A stretch of DNA of 64,000 nt from Haladaptatus halobius (GCF_020618475.1 NZ_CP085337.1:434001-498000); one strand, 5' to 3'; counted from the stretch's first letter, positions 52,343 through 60,970 are shown. Notes: generated by a model from the letters alone, not told the origin. Program-made: numbers and translations.

Positions 52343-53506
52343 TTACCACCAGCGGTGATTCGCAAGCTGGTTCACCGCCTGCGTTAACGTTTCCTCGTTT
52401 CGGGAGAAAGTAAACCGAATCCAATCCGCTGATCCATCTGTGTAGAAACTACTTCCTGGGACGGTCGCCACACCCGCTCGTTGGATGAGCTTCTTCGAGA
52501 ATGCGACATCGTCCTCGTCGGTATTGTATTGAACCATCATATAATACGCGCCGTCGGGTTTTACCGGATTCAATCCGATATCATTGAGGCCGTTGTAGAG
52601 AAGTTCTCGCCGCTCACGATATGAGTTGCTGAGTTCGGAATAATACTCCTCTGGGAGCGAGTACGCTTCGATGCCCGCGACTTGAAACGGCGTGGGGGCA
52701 CAGATACTAGTATAGTCGTGAATTTTCCGGAGTTCTCGGGACAACGGCTCCGGTGCAAGTGCGATACCAACTCGCCAACCTGTGACGCTGTACGTCTTCG
52801 AGAGCCCGGTGCAGACTACCGTTCGGTCGGCGAGATCACCGACTTCGACCGGACTTACGTAATCACCGTCGAAGACGATGTGCTCGTATATTTCGTCGGT
52901 GATGACGATCAGATTCTCATCCGCCGCAACGTCGGCGATGATTTCCAGCTCGGACCGGCTGAACACCTTCCCGGTTGGATTTTGCGGGGTGTTTAAGATT
53001 AGGAGGGACGCATCCCGCGCCGCATCCTGTAATTCGTCCGCATCGAGCATCAAGTCCTCTGTTATGTCGAGCGGGACACCTTCCGCACCCGCGAAATTGA
53101 TCGCAGGAATGTAACTTTCGTACGTCGGTTCGAAATAGAGTACCTTGTCTCCGTCTCCGCAAAAAGCCAATAGTGCAGACATTACTGCTTCGCTGGTTCC
53201 ACACGTGATCGTTACTTCCGTCTCCGGATCGTACTTGACACCCTTCCAGTCATGATATTTCCTACTGATTTGCTGGCGCAGCTCCGGAAGTCCCCACGTA
53301 ATTGTATACTGACTGTTCGATGTGATCGCCTGCTGTGCAGCTTCTTTTACCGCTTTTGGAGTCTCATCCTCGTCTGGGATCCCCTGCGAGAGATTGATGG
53401 CACCTACTGCGAGTGCTTCCCTTGTCATCTCACGGATCACTGATTCATTTACGCTCTTCGTGCGACTCCCCCCGAACTGTAGCTTCTGCCTGTTTGTGTC
53501 TGCCAT
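52343..53506 (-). CDS. Class I/II PLP aminotransferase
   Basis: A 387-residue aminotransferase (AspC/kynurenine-transaminase-like). AINLSQGIPDEDETP, YTITWGLPELRQQI, CGTSEAVMSALLAFCGDGD, LNTPQNPTGKVFSRSE (Asn176), VITDEIYEHIVFDG (Asp204, Tyr207), and the PLP Lys237 in CTGLSKTYSVTGWRVGIAL. The C-terminal Arg is in DWIRFTFSRNEETL. It lies 115 bases before the Pot-type importer on the same strand. So the importer's ligand may carry an amino group that this enzyme removes, which would fit a polyamine or amino acid. Confidence 0.9.
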   Translation of the reverse strand: MADTNRQKLQFGGSRTKSVNESVIREMTREALAVGAINLSQGIPDEDETPKAVKEAAQQAITSNSQYTITWGLPELRQQISRKYHDWKGVKYDPETEVTITCGTSEAVMSALLAFCGDGDKVLYFEPTYESYIPAINFAGAEGVPLDITEDLMLDADELQDAARDASLLILNTPQNPTGKVFSRSELEIIADVAADENLIVITDEIYEHIVFDGDYVSPVEVGDLADRTVVCTGLSKTYSVTGWRVGIALAPEPLSRELRKIHDYTSICAPTPFQVAGIEAYSLPEEYYSELSNSYRERRELLYNGLNDIGLNPVKPDGAYYMMVQYNTDEDDVAFSKKLIQRAGVATVPGSSFYTDGSADWIRFTFSRNEETLTQAVNQLANHRWW

Positions 53507-53860
53507 AGAGTAATCTTTGAGGGCACGTATATCAATCTATTATCAAGAATTCATAATTATATTACCTATACCCATTCGTATTGTTTGACAATAGCTAATT
53601 CTGAGGAGAAGCTGCATATACAAATCGTCGTAACAACGCAACTGTGCTCACACAGATCGAAGAAAGTGCACCGTGTCACGTCGCTCGTTGATTCTCGGCC
53701 ATGAACCAGCGTTCCTTTCATTGCAGATAAGTGTTGTCGGCTAACTAGCTAGTAGCACCGGAAATAGATGCTCGCGAGGAACCGACTGATAAAAGATGAA
53801 CTCGTCCATGTTAGTAGCCAATACTAACCATTTTTCTTCGAGAAACAACTGTAGAATCAG
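53507..53860. other. Intergenic stretch
   Basis: About 350 bases, AT-rich near 53520-53600, with no gene. The promoter of the aminotransferase-Pot operon should lie near 53510-53570 (reading leftwards), but no single TATA box can be picked. Confidence 0.45.
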
Positions 53861-54262
53861 TCAATCTTCTTCTAAAGGAGCAAGCGACACCCGATTGAGA
53901 CCGACGGTGTCGTAATCTTGTTCGGTCGAAAGTACTTGCTCACCTTTCGTCGCGACAAGACCAGCGTGGAGAGCATCGAACGGCGTCATGTGATACTCGT
54001 CGATGTACGTTGCAGCCGCAAGAATCGCATCTTCGTGAATTTCTGGAACGATGGGAACGAGTTCGAGCAAGTTCGTAATAGCTCGCGGTGCATCGGTCTC
54101 ATACTCTGCCTCAATGCGATCATAGAAGAGGACTAGAACCTCGGCGTAAGAAAGAATGGAGGTATGGATATCATCGTACTCTTCGAGGGCATCCAGTGCC
54201 GATTCTTGGAGCCAGTCGTCGTCTTTCACTAATGCTGTGAGAAAATCTGTCTCAACGTACAC
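53861..54262 (-). CDS. PIN-domain toxin (VapC-like)
   Basis: A 133-residue protein. MYVETDFLTALVKDDDWLQE holds the first acidic residues (Asp6), SILSYAEVLVLFYDRIEAEY the second (Glu), and MTPFDALHAGLVATKGEQVL with STEQDYDTVG the third/fourth (Asp). All four metal-binding acids of a PIN nuclease are in place, so it is probably an active RNase. Three bases separate its start from the antitoxin's stop, a normal toxin-antitoxin arrangement. Confidence 0.85.
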   Translation of the reverse strand: MYVETDFLTALVKDDDWLQESALDALEEYDDIHTSILSYAEVLVLFYDRIEAEYETDAPRAITNLLELVPIVPEIHEDAILAAATYIDEYHMTPFDALHAGLVATKGEQVLSTEQDYDTVGLNRVSLAPLEED

Positions 54263-54265
54263 AAG

Positions 54266-54547
54266 CTATTCCTCACTCTGCTTGTGTCCCATCTCGTTGC
54301 AATCACGGTGACGCTCGTTAATCTGTTCGGTCGCAGACGTGCGAGCCTCCTCTTTCAGCTCAGTTGCGTCTGTATCAGCGAAAGTATCCCCCACAGCGTC
54401 TCGAAGTCCTTCAAGCGGGTCGTCATCGATCGGAATGAGTTTAATCCCATTCTCCAGTTCGACGAGTCGATAACGCTCACCAAATCGCTCGCGTGTTTTC
54501 TGCGGGATCGTGATACGGCCCCGTTCGTCAGTAGCTATTTCAGTCAT
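54266..54547 (-). CDS. AbrB/MazE-type antitoxin
   Basis: A 93-residue protein from ATG 54547; the longer upstream frame is rejected. N-terminal swapped-hairpin DNA-binding domain: MTEIATDERGRITIPQKTRE, RFGERYRLVELENGIKLIPI. The acidic C-terminal tail (TFADTDATELKEEARTSATE) probably wraps the PIN toxin. It both neutralises the toxin and represses its own promoter. The TATA-like box at 54574-54580 supports this start. Confidence 0.85.
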   Translation of the reverse strand: MTEIATDERGRITIPQKTRERFGERYRLVELENGIKLIPIDDDPLEGLRDAVGDTFADTDATELKEEARTSATEQINERHRDCNEMGHKQSEE

Positions 54548-54573
54548 ACCCATTACTAAGTACGAAATGGGCA

Positions 54574-54580
54574 AGTATAA
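54574..54580 (-). promoter_or_regulatory. TATA box of the toxin-antitoxin pair
   Basis: On the minus strand the sequence reads TTATACTTG about 30 bases before the antitoxin ATG (54547), giving an almost leaderless transcript. It lies between the antitoxin start and the divergent unknown fragment. Confidence 0.4.
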
Positions 54581-54629
54581 CTCTGTTCCCACAACTAGAA
54601 CGATTTCCAATATACGCATCCGGTCAGGG

Positions 54630-54977
54630 ACAACACGAAAAGCGAGAGAGAGCCAGCAGGTTGAGGACAAGTACCTCGACGTCCTCGAGCGTGCGAAGAA
54701 CGTCACCAAAACGAAGGACGTGATGGTCGCGTTGTCGAGATACCGTGAAGTCGCAGCGCACTACGGCTGTACGTACAAGAACGACAGGTATCGTGTGATG
54801 GAGGAGAGGGCTGAGCGTGTGCCCGGGGTGAGCTACAAAGAGTCGCAGATGTTGTCGGTCGATGATGCAATGGATGTCGGTGGTCATCACATCAAAATCA
54901 CGTTCGGCCATCCCGATCTCCAGGGGTGGATGCGAGCCCACGAAGCTAACGCGGAGATCAAAAACCGAGGTCGCTAA
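54630..54977 (+). pseudogene. Fragment of an unknown gene (copy 2 of 2)
   Basis: The frame continues for about 115 residues: TRKARESQQVEDKYLDVLER, AKNVTKTKDVMVALSRYREV, AAHYGCTYKNDRYRVMEERA, then ESQMLSVDDAMDVGGHHIKI and TFGHPDLQGWMRAHEANAEI. The start overlaps the antitoxin promoter antisense, so the N-terminus is missing. It is the better preserved relative of the 47.6 kb fragment. The fold is unknown; helical composition is seen. Confidence 0.5.
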
Positions 54978-54994
54978 TTACAACGGTATAATCA

Positions 54995-55015
54995 CGGGGG
55001 TTCGTCGAACCCCCG
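54995..55015. terminator. Perfect 8-bp hairpin
   Basis: CGGGGGTT-CGTCG-AACCCCCG, 54995-55002 pairing with 55008-55015. It sits after the unknown fragment and has no T-tract. It could be a remnant of an insertion-element end or a transcription-attenuating structure. ATTACAACGGT precedes it and recurs at about 55156. Confidence 0.3.
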
Positions 55016-55335
55016 CTTCGGCGACGCCACCACCCGAGATTCACACCACACTGCCGGTGATACATGTGGTAGTAGTGTATTGAATACTGTGGAGTGCGCC
55101 ATTTTCTGCGTCTTTTTCTGCGAAACGGAGGGGATCGCGAACGCTACCCCCTCTATTACAACGGTGTAACCAGCGGTACAATTTGGCGACAACCGATGGT
55201 AAGAATTGAGGATGTAATCTACGACCGAACAGCGTCTGTGCGAACCACAAACAGGCCTCATGAGCGCAATTCCAGATCTACTGTAGAACGTATTTTCTCT
55301 CACCTAAATCCGCTTTCAGACAAGTGGAGGAAGAA
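55016..55335. other. Intergenic stretch
   Basis: About 320 bases. The ATTACAACGGT word found before the hairpin recurs at about 55156. A plus-strand frame (55094-55339) shows no family resemblance. Nothing else is supported. Confidence 0.45.
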
Positions 55336-55689
55336 TTAAATTGGGTATTCATCGCTGGGAACAGCCTTGAGGATGGTTTCGAGTTGAGAATCACCCCAAT
55401 AGCATACCGTTTCACTTCGCTGGTCGTATTCGAGCACACCAGCATCTGCTAGTCTCGGCAAGTGGTTGTGAAGCAAACCGATTGTGACCTGTTTACGGCG
55501 CTCTGCCGGAAGTTCCCCTCTCTTTGGATCAAAAGAGATAATATATTCAATAAGGTCATCAAAGCTGGCACTATCGGTCATCTCCTGATCGAAATACGTA
55601 ATGATTGCTTGACGGTGTTCATGCCCCAGCAGGCCAAGTACCTGCTCTTTGGAAAGAGATCCCGAACTGATCGATTGTCGCGTACTCAT
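55336..55689 (-). CDS. DUF7344-like HTH regulator
   Basis: A 117-residue protein from ATG 55689. LSKEQVLGLLGHEHRQAIIT is the opening helix, SFDDLIEYIISFDPKRGELP follows, then the winged-helix core AERRKQVTIGLLHNHLPRLA (recognition region) and DAGVLEYDQRSETVCYWGDS, a beta-wing. This is the common haloarchaeal DUF7344 / ArsR-like architecture seen again at 58.4 kb. The target is unknown. Confidence 0.8.
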   Translation of the reverse strand: MSTRQSISSGSLSKEQVLGLLGHEHRQAIITYFDQEMTDSASFDDLIEYIISFDPKRGELPAERRKQVTIGLLHNHLPRLADAGVLEYDQRSETVCYWGDSQLETILKAVPSDEYPI

Positions 55690-55749
55690 GGATCCTAATT
55701 GTAGCTCAATCTTCAAGAGCAATAGCCCTAAACAGTTAGGAACGATTTG

Positions 55750-55998
55750 CTATTCCATTGTCTCCGCTTCTCCAAAGAACACTGCCAAGAGTTTACGTTC
55801 GCTTGCTCTCAGATGCTGGTGGAACGTGGGCGCCAAAACCCCAAGTGAATCTGCGACCTCTTCGCCAGTACTCTCACGTGGCCACTCGAAAAATCCGGCA
55901 TTGTATGCCGCCGTCAAGGACGCTTGCTGGCGGTCGGTTAACTGGTGTGTGATACGGGCGTGCTGTCTTCTGAGTGGCGGGAGAGAACGCTTTACCTC
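55750..55998 (-). pseudogene. 5'-truncated HTH_10 regulator
   Basis: An open minus-strand stretch of 82 codons without a start codon. EVKRSLPPLRRQHARITHQL leads into the HTH_10 domain LTDRQQASLTAAYNAGFFEW, PRESTGEEVADSLGVLAPTF, HQHLRASERKLLAVFFGE. The domain is intact, but the sensor part is gone; a stop codon and the end of a tnpB remnant sit just before it. It is a decapitated relative of the 32.7 and 63.1 kb regulators. Confidence 0.75.
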
Positions 55999-56003
55999 CT
56001 ATT

Positions 56004-56453
56004 TCATTGTGGGACGAAGTCCGATCGGTGTTCTTTGAGGTTGCGGCCTTTCGAGAGGCGAACGCGCTGATACTGTGCATCATGTTTGAAGCCAGCCGCT
56101 TTGAACGACACAGTAGAACGTGGGTGTGAATCCCCCTGTTTGCGGAAGCCAGGCGGTCGGGCACGGTCATCTCCGTTCCGACGCTTGCCGACCCAACCGG
56201 TAAACGCTTCAGCGAGTTCTTCGAGAACGCGCTGACTGGATTATGAATGAAGGTCCATGTAGCGTTCATGACCTTTGAGTTCGGCTTTGAGTTCCCCGTC
56301 ATCAGGGATCTCGCCTGTCGTGTCCCATCGTTCTTGTGCGTAGTAGCGACCGACGTCCCAAAGTTTGGAAGCAGTCCATCCGAGCTGGTCGAGGTCGTCA
56401 CTTACCTGTTTTAGGTTCGTGATTGTAACCTCGAATGCTCGGACGGTTCGCAT
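56004..56453 (-). pseudogene. tnpB: tnpB remnant with in-frame nonsense codon
   Basis: Starts at ATG 56453 with MRTVRAFEVTITNLKQVSDD, LDQLGWTASKLWDVGRYYAQ, TGEIPDDGELKAELKGHERY. After MDLHS comes TAA (56243-56241), where other TnpBs have Gln, so CAA to TAA is likely. Beyond the stop the same frame continues SSQRVLEELAEAFTGWVGKR, RPPGFRKQGDSHPRSTVSFK and ends at 56004. The RuvC half is missing. Its left end is at 56570-56600. This is a different TnpB subtype from the intact copy at 21.9 kb. Confidence 0.85.
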
Positions 56454-56569
56454 TGGATTTTGCCTTCATAACCAGTTATGAATCATGAAAACATGATACT
56501 ACCGATTCAACGTGGAATATCCGACCCGACTATCGACGACGGATGTGTAAACAAGCGGACGGCGCGTAT

Positions 56570-56600
56570 CCCCGCCCTAAAGGGCGAGGTTTTGCGCCTG
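56570..56600 (-). repeat. Left end of the tnpB remnant (G)
   Basis: On the minus strand: CAGGCGCAAAA, then palindrome CCTCGCCCTTTAGGGCGGGG (complement of 56570-56589) and ATACGCGCCGTC. It differs by one base (T for G at the turn) from the left palindrome of mini-element A at 24.0 kb, showing that A derives from this element type. Confidence 0.65.
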
Positions 56601-56636
56601 TCACTTCCATTAGTGATCCAGTAAATGGCAAATATA

Positions 56637-56786
56637 TTATAAAACATCAAATTCGGCAATCTCGGTAGACCCACAGGTTGAACACGTCTGCTCGGCGGCG
56701 TTCAGCGTCGTTCCACAGCGTCGACATTCGTAAATGAAACCATCCTCATCAACTAACCACTGCCGCAATGCAGTAGAGAGTGACAT
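56637..56786 (-). CDS. Zinc-ribbon microprotein
   Basis: A 49-residue protein, ATG 56786 to TAA 56637, below most length cut-offs. MSLSTALRQWLVDEDGFIYE, then CRRCGTTLNAAEQTCSTCGS, ending TEIAEFDVL. Two CxxC knuckles 12 residues apart form a zinc ribbon, as in the short rubrerythrin-like or zinc-ribbon haloarchaeal families. It reads towards the tnpB remnant's left end. Function unknown. Confidence 0.65.
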   Translation of the reverse strand: MSLSTALRQWLVDEDGFIYECRRCGTTLNAAEQTCSTCGSTEIAEFDVL

Positions 56787-57105
56787 AACCTTTCTGTTCT
56801 CGCTAGCCTCTATAATAAGTATTCTGCTCTTTCATCGACCCCGTTATAACATAGACATCGACCAATCGGTTCACAAACTTGAGCTTCGCTCATAGTTCGT
56901 CTAGAGTAGAAGAGTTGATCCCAATGATACTGGAGGAAAACTTATCAACTACGACTAGTTTGATGTCGTGCATCTATTGCTTGCTTTGAATCATTTTGAT
57001 AGTCCGGAAGGATGGAAAGTAGGATTTCAGAACGATGGGACGAACTGCATTTGCGGTCAGAGTGAAGTGAACCATATTTCCTTTTGAAAAGTTACAAGCT
57101 AAAAC
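56787..57105. other. Intergenic stretch
   Basis: About 320 bases with no gene seen; AT-rich DNA probably including the zinc-ribbon gene's promoter near 56800-56830. Confidence 0.45.
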
Positions 57106-57450
57106 TTACGCCGATTTAGCGTTCGTAGGCACAGCCGCAAGAAGCATTTCTAGTTTCGTCTTATTCCAAATGCAAACATCCTAGTCTTGGCGATCATATT
57201 TGATGATCTCATAATCAACAAGCTTCGGAATATGAGTATGAGCAAGTGAGAACTGTATCTGTTCAGCCGCCCTGGCTTCATTACTTTCTTCGTGGATGGC
57301 ACAACAAGCTCGTCGAGGTCTGCAACGTCAGCACCCTTCCTTTGGAGATAGAAGAGAAGCGGGCGCCAATACGAGCTAGATAATATCCGACAAGATTTAC
57401 TCAGTGAAAGTGAGGGACGAGCATGATGGGCTATATTGTTGGCCATACCA
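57106..57450 (-). pseudogene. DUF7344-like regulator broken by frameshift and stop
   Basis: Minus strand. First frame: SCRILSSSYWRPLLFYLQRK, then GADVADLDELV. Near 57295-57310 the frame shifts to AIHEESNEARAAEQIQFSLA, HTHIPKLVDYEIIKYDRQD, then TAG (57183-57181), then DVCIWNKTKLEMLLAAVPTN and a stop at 57106. Joined, it is a normal DUF7344 winged helix of about 110 residues. Two independent lesions show the gene is long dead. Confidence 0.8.
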
Positions 57451-57910
57451 GAACAAATTATACAAGCACTTGAGCTGTTCAAATGACGCGTTTTAACTAA
57501 CCACGAACAGAACACCTCACTCAAGCGGGGTAGAAACGGCGATCATCAACCTGATTAACCTCGATAAGTTTTTGCACCTGTTCACGAGCACGAACACAAT
57601 GATCAAATCATTGAAATCAGCATTCCAGGTCCAAAACAAGGAAATGGCATCCGTTCCAACGGGGCAATTCGCTCGAATTTGGTCTATGTCTCCGTCCCTG
57701 CAGTGAGCAAGCGATCATGCGGGAAGTTCGTCACAAGTAATGAGAACTCAACGATCGTTACCATCAATCTGTCTCTTATTCATTCTGAACCGCCATAGTA
57801 ACTCGTATGAAACCGGCGGCTGTCGCGTTTTAATACGAATCAGTGAACTGATGATAAAAATTGTCGTTTTTCATGGCACTGGAGATTAGGGTCTCACGTC
57901 AGCTTCCTAC
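57451..57910. other. Intergenic stretch
   Basis: About 460 bases. A plus-strand stretch near 57595-57780 is partly open (GPKQGNGIRSNGAIRSNLVY) but has no start and no known relative. Nothing is called. Confidence 0.4.
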
Positions 57911-58195
57911 TTATCGGTCGTCGGGCTGAATCTCAACGGCACCCTCACTCGATACAGTGACCCAATACCCTTCATAATGAAACGAGACTTCACCGACTGG
58001 TCGCGACGTCCCATCTGCACGAGGCGCGAAGAGGGCATCAAGTGCTTCTGGATCGATTACATTGTATAATGGTTTGTGTTCATAGACTGACTTTCCCTCC
58101 GTTTCTGCGATTGTTTCAACGGTTTTCTCGGTGAGCATACCTGGCGTCCCATCAGTTGCTCTTTTATCCCTCATATCGGGTGAATCCATTTTCAT
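57911..58195 (-). CDS. HalOD1 output-domain protein
   Basis: A 94-residue stand-alone HalOD1 domain. VETIAETEGKSVYEHKPLYN, VIDPEALDALFAPRADG, GEVSFHYEGYWVTVSSEGAV. The LYNVIDPEALDALF motif is the family hallmark. HalOD1 is usually the output part of haloarchaeal sensor proteins; alone it may be a partner or an inhibitor. No sensor gene is adjacent. Confidence 0.85.
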   Translation of the reverse strand: MKMDSPDMRDKRATDGTPGMLTEKTVETIAETEGKSVYEHKPLYNVIDPEALDALFAPRADGTSRPVGEVSFHYEGYWVTVSSEGAVEIQPDDR

Positions 58196-58365
58196 ATGTT
58201 TCTCCTTTAAGAACAGCTACTTTGCCTTAGCAAGGTACTCTTAAGTGCTGTCCTTACTGACTCGGTCAACTGGTGCTATCGATAAAAAACTAATGGTATG
58301 TTCTTGTACTTCAGTGTCTAACGTTAATCGCCAGGAGAGCAGACCACTGTGTCTCGTCCAGACAA

Positions 58366-58692
58366 CTACTCTCGTTCGTGGTGTTGGCAGACCCCTAACA
58401 GTGTTTCAAGTCGGTCGCTGCTGTGATAGCGAATGGTTTGACTCCGCGGATCATACTCGATGATGTTGTAATCAGCCAACTTCGGTAAGTGGCAGTGGTG
58501 TAAATCTATTCGAAGATGTGTGCGAGTTGCAGTGACGTCTTGCGCAAGCACATCAATGAGCTCCGAGAGTGTAATTGTCACTCCCTTCATTTTTGAGAGA
58601 TGGTAAAGGGTATAGCGACGCTGTTGGTTGGCGAGGATCTCAAAAAGGGCGTCAAACGTAGACTCTGATGTCTGAGTCAAGTCAGTTGTCAT
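58366..58692 (-). CDS. DUF7344-like HTH regulator
   Basis: A 108-residue protein from ATG 58692; ATG 58788 would add a poorly conserved leader. STFDALFEILANQQRRYTLY, TLSELIDVLAQDVTATRTHL, RIDLHHCHLPKLADYNIIEY, DPRSQTIRYHSSDRLETLLG. It has the same architecture as the 55.3 kb gene and the broken copy at 57.1 kb, so three members of the family lie within 3.5 kb. The target is unknown. Confidence 0.8.
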   Translation of the reverse strand: MTTDLTQTSESTFDALFEILANQQRRYTLYHLSKMKGVTITLSELIDVLAQDVTATRTHLRIDLHHCHLPKLADYNIIEYDPRSQTIRYHSSDRLETLLGVCQHHERE

Positions 58693-58940
58693 TGTATGGT
58701 CACCGATTTGGAGACGACGGACATCAGTAGCATCACGTCTGGTTTGTGAAAGTTGATGGAATAGAGACCGATATCCGTCATGCATCATCTTTATGAATGT
58801 GATTGCCTAGATTTTAATTTTATGGCCATATGCATTTACAGTAGAATTCGACTAGGTCGAGATAACCATTCTCATGACCTACCATTCGTTTCCTCGAGAT
58901 AATGGTAAGATAACTTATCGAAGAAGCCTTTCGTATATCA

Positions 58941-59400
58941 TTATCTGAACGACGAAAAGCTAGACTCGATATATTGCACCCGCTTCTGCTTGATGTCCAA
59001 TTTACGCCACCCAAGCGGTGACACCATACTCACTGCGGCACGAACCAATAACGCTCGATAAAACTCAGATCATACTTAGTCAACTCCTCACTTGCCAACG
59101 CCACTCGCTCATGCGAGCATTTTGCATCGTCGACCACCACATACGAGACGCTCTGCCCAGGCGACCGCGCTAACCCAAATCAACTGTCCATTCTAGTGCT
59201 ACCACACTACGCGTGGACTGCGTATAGTCTTCTCGTTTCTTCGAAAGCCGCTTTGTGATCACTAACTTACTCGGATCAACTGACCCGTGCTTGAGTCGAC
59301 CAACCCATGACCGTAATTCCTCACAAACTTCCGCTGGGTCACGATGTCCGTCCACCACTCGAATTATGCGACGTCCCGAATCGGCATGTGAGCTCCCAAA
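58941..59400 (-). pseudogene. C-terminal end of a family-B DNA polymerase, with two one-base deletions
   Basis: Three successive frames join into one PolB end: RSWVGRLKHGSVDPSKLVIT, KRLSKKREDYTQST...DLG, then (frame change near 59171) ARSPGQSVSYVVVDDAKCSH, ERVALASEELTKYDLSFIER, then (frame change near 59048) VRAAVSMVSPLGWRKLDIKQ, ending SSFSSFR at 58941. Each junction is restored by adding one T. Only about 150 residues of the thumb-to-C-terminus remain. Extra PolB genes are commonly carried on haloarchaeal plasmids and proviruses. Confidence 0.8.
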
Positions 59401-59418
59401 ACAGGAGATGAGAAGGAG

Positions 59419-60240
59419 TCACCAAAAGACGAGAGCCATCAACACGAACGCGAAGATTGCAACCAGCACGATCGTTCCGCCAGCGGCCAGTCCGTAGGCA
59501 TACGATAGCATGATGCCGATGACGACGGCGATTTCACCGACGATTACGCCGAGCACGATCGACTGGCGGAAACTCCGTGCGATCTGCGACGCGACAGCAA
59601 CGGGAACGACCAGCATCGCCGCAACGAGGATGACACCCATGATCTGCATGGCCGCGACGACGACCAATGAGGTCAGCACGACGAGCAGACGATTGTACCG
59701 TTGCACTGGAATTCCGGACACGTGGGCCGCCGTCTCGTCGAACGTGACGGCGAACAGTTGCCGCCGTGTTACCCCAATGACACCGACCACCAACGCCGAC
59801 AGCGCAACCATCACCCGGACGTTTTCGGACGTGACCGTCGCCAGACTCCCAAACAAATACTGGTCGATACCCACTGCAATACCGCCGTCCGAAACACTGA
59901 TCAGGACGCTTCCGAGGGCGAATCCACCCGACAGCACAATTGCCATCGATACGTCACCGTAAGCGTCAGTGTGCTCCGCGAGCGCTTGAATTGCCAGTGC
60001 CGCGAGCACCGAAACCACCAGCGCAGTGAGATACGGCGACACGACGACGTTCAGGCTTCCGAGGAACACCCCAACCGAAACCCCCGCGAAGGCCGAGTGA
60101 GCCAACGTGTCACCAATGAGGGCCATCCCCCTGTGGACGAGAAATGATCCAACGAGCGGTGCGACGAGACCCACGCAGAGTCCCGCGACGAACGCCAGAC
60201 GCATGAACCGGTAACTCAGCATCTCCCCGAGATCAATCAT
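59419..60240 (-). CDS. Metal ABC transporter permease (ZnuB/MntB-like)
   Basis: A 273-residue protein from ATG 60240, overlapping the ATPase stop (ATGATTGA). About eight helices: MRLAFVAGLCVGLVAPLVGS, FLVHRGMALIGDTLAHSAFA (the family signature), GVSVGVFLGSLNVVVSPYLT, GVDQ-like YLFGSLATVTSENVRVMVAL, GIPVQRYNRLLVVLTSLVVV, AAMQIMGVILVAAMLVVPVA. This is the ABC-3 permease for Zn, Mn or Fe. Last gene of the operon. Confidence 0.93.
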   Translation of the reverse strand: MIDLGEMLSYRFMRLAFVAGLCVGLVAPLVGSFLVHRGMALIGDTLAHSAFAGVSVGVFLGSLNVVVSPYLTALVVSVLAALAIQALAEHTDAYGDVSMAIVLSGGFALGSVLISVSDGGIAVGIDQYLFGSLATVTSENVRVMVALSALVVGVIGVTRRQLFAVTFDETAAHVSGIPVQRYNRLLVVLTSLVVVAAMQIMGVILVAAMLVVPVAVASQIARSFRQSIVLGVIVGEIAVVIGIMLSYAYGLAAGGTIVLVAIFAFVLMALVFW

Positions 60241-60970
60241 GGTCATGGTGAAGTCGGCGCTGATTTGCACCGTACGCATCAGTTAGCACGCCGCTCGCCT
60301 CGAACTCGTCCGCGTTCCCGTGGAAGTAAAGCGTTTTGTTCAGGCAGGCGATTCTGTCCGCGTGTTCGGTGACGACGCCAATGTCGTGCTCCACGAGAAT
60401 GACGGTCAAGCCGTTCCCGTTCAGATTGTGCAGAAGGTCGTAGAACTCCTCGCGGGATTCGGCATCGACGCCGACGGTTGGCTCGTCCAACACAAGTATC
60501 TCCGCTTCGACAGCCAGTGCGCGAGCAATGAATGTACGCTGTTGCTGGCCGCCGGAGAGTCGGCTGACTCGGCGATCCGCGAGGTTGGCGATTCCGACCG
60601 TTTCCAAGGCGCGTTCGACGGCCCTTCGGTCTTCTTTTCCGGTGAATCCGAATCCGAGGTGGGAACTCCGACCTGCGGAAACAATCTCCCTGACCGTCAC
60701 CGGTATCCCTGAAACCGCCGTCGCGTCCTGCGCGACGTAACCGATTCGTCCACCCTTTCGCCCCTCTTGAGGCGGCTGGCCGAACAGACGAACCTTCCCC
60801 TGGTCTGGTTTGTGTAGACCGAGAACAAGTTCCAAAAGTGTGCTCTTGCCCGATCCGTTCGGCCCGACGAGTCCGAGAAACTCGCCGTCTTCGACTACCA
60901 CCGAAACACTCGAAAGCACGGGGCGATCGCCGTATCGGAACGTCACATTATCGACTTCGACGGCCGTCAT
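60233..60970 (-). CDS. Metal ABC transporter ATPase (ZnuC-like)
   Basis: A 245-residue ATPase from ATG 60970, overlapping the binding-protein stop (AAATGA). Walker A LVGPNGSGKSTLLELVLGL, Q-loop GYVAQDATAVSGIPVTVREI, signature LSGGQQQRTFIARALA, Walker B AEILVLDEPTVGVDAESREE, H-loop VILVEHDIGVVTEHAD. It pairs with the permease to energise metal uptake. Confidence 0.95.
   Translation of the reverse strand: MTAVEVDNVTFRYGDRPVLSSVSVVVEDGEFLGLVGPNGSGKSTLLELVLGLHKPDQGKVRLFGQPPQEGRKGGRIGYVAQDATAVSGIPVTVREIVSAGRSSHLGFGFTGKEDRRAVERALETVGIANLADRRVSRLSGGQQQRTFIARALAVEAEILVLDEPTVGVDAESREEFYDLLHNLNGNGLTVILVEHDIGVVTEHADRIACLNKTLYFHGNADEFEASGVLTDAYGANQRRLHHDHD

Noticed and set aside
57595..57780. A partly open plus-strand stretch
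   Set aside because: No start codon and no recognisable relative; not enough to call a pseudogene.
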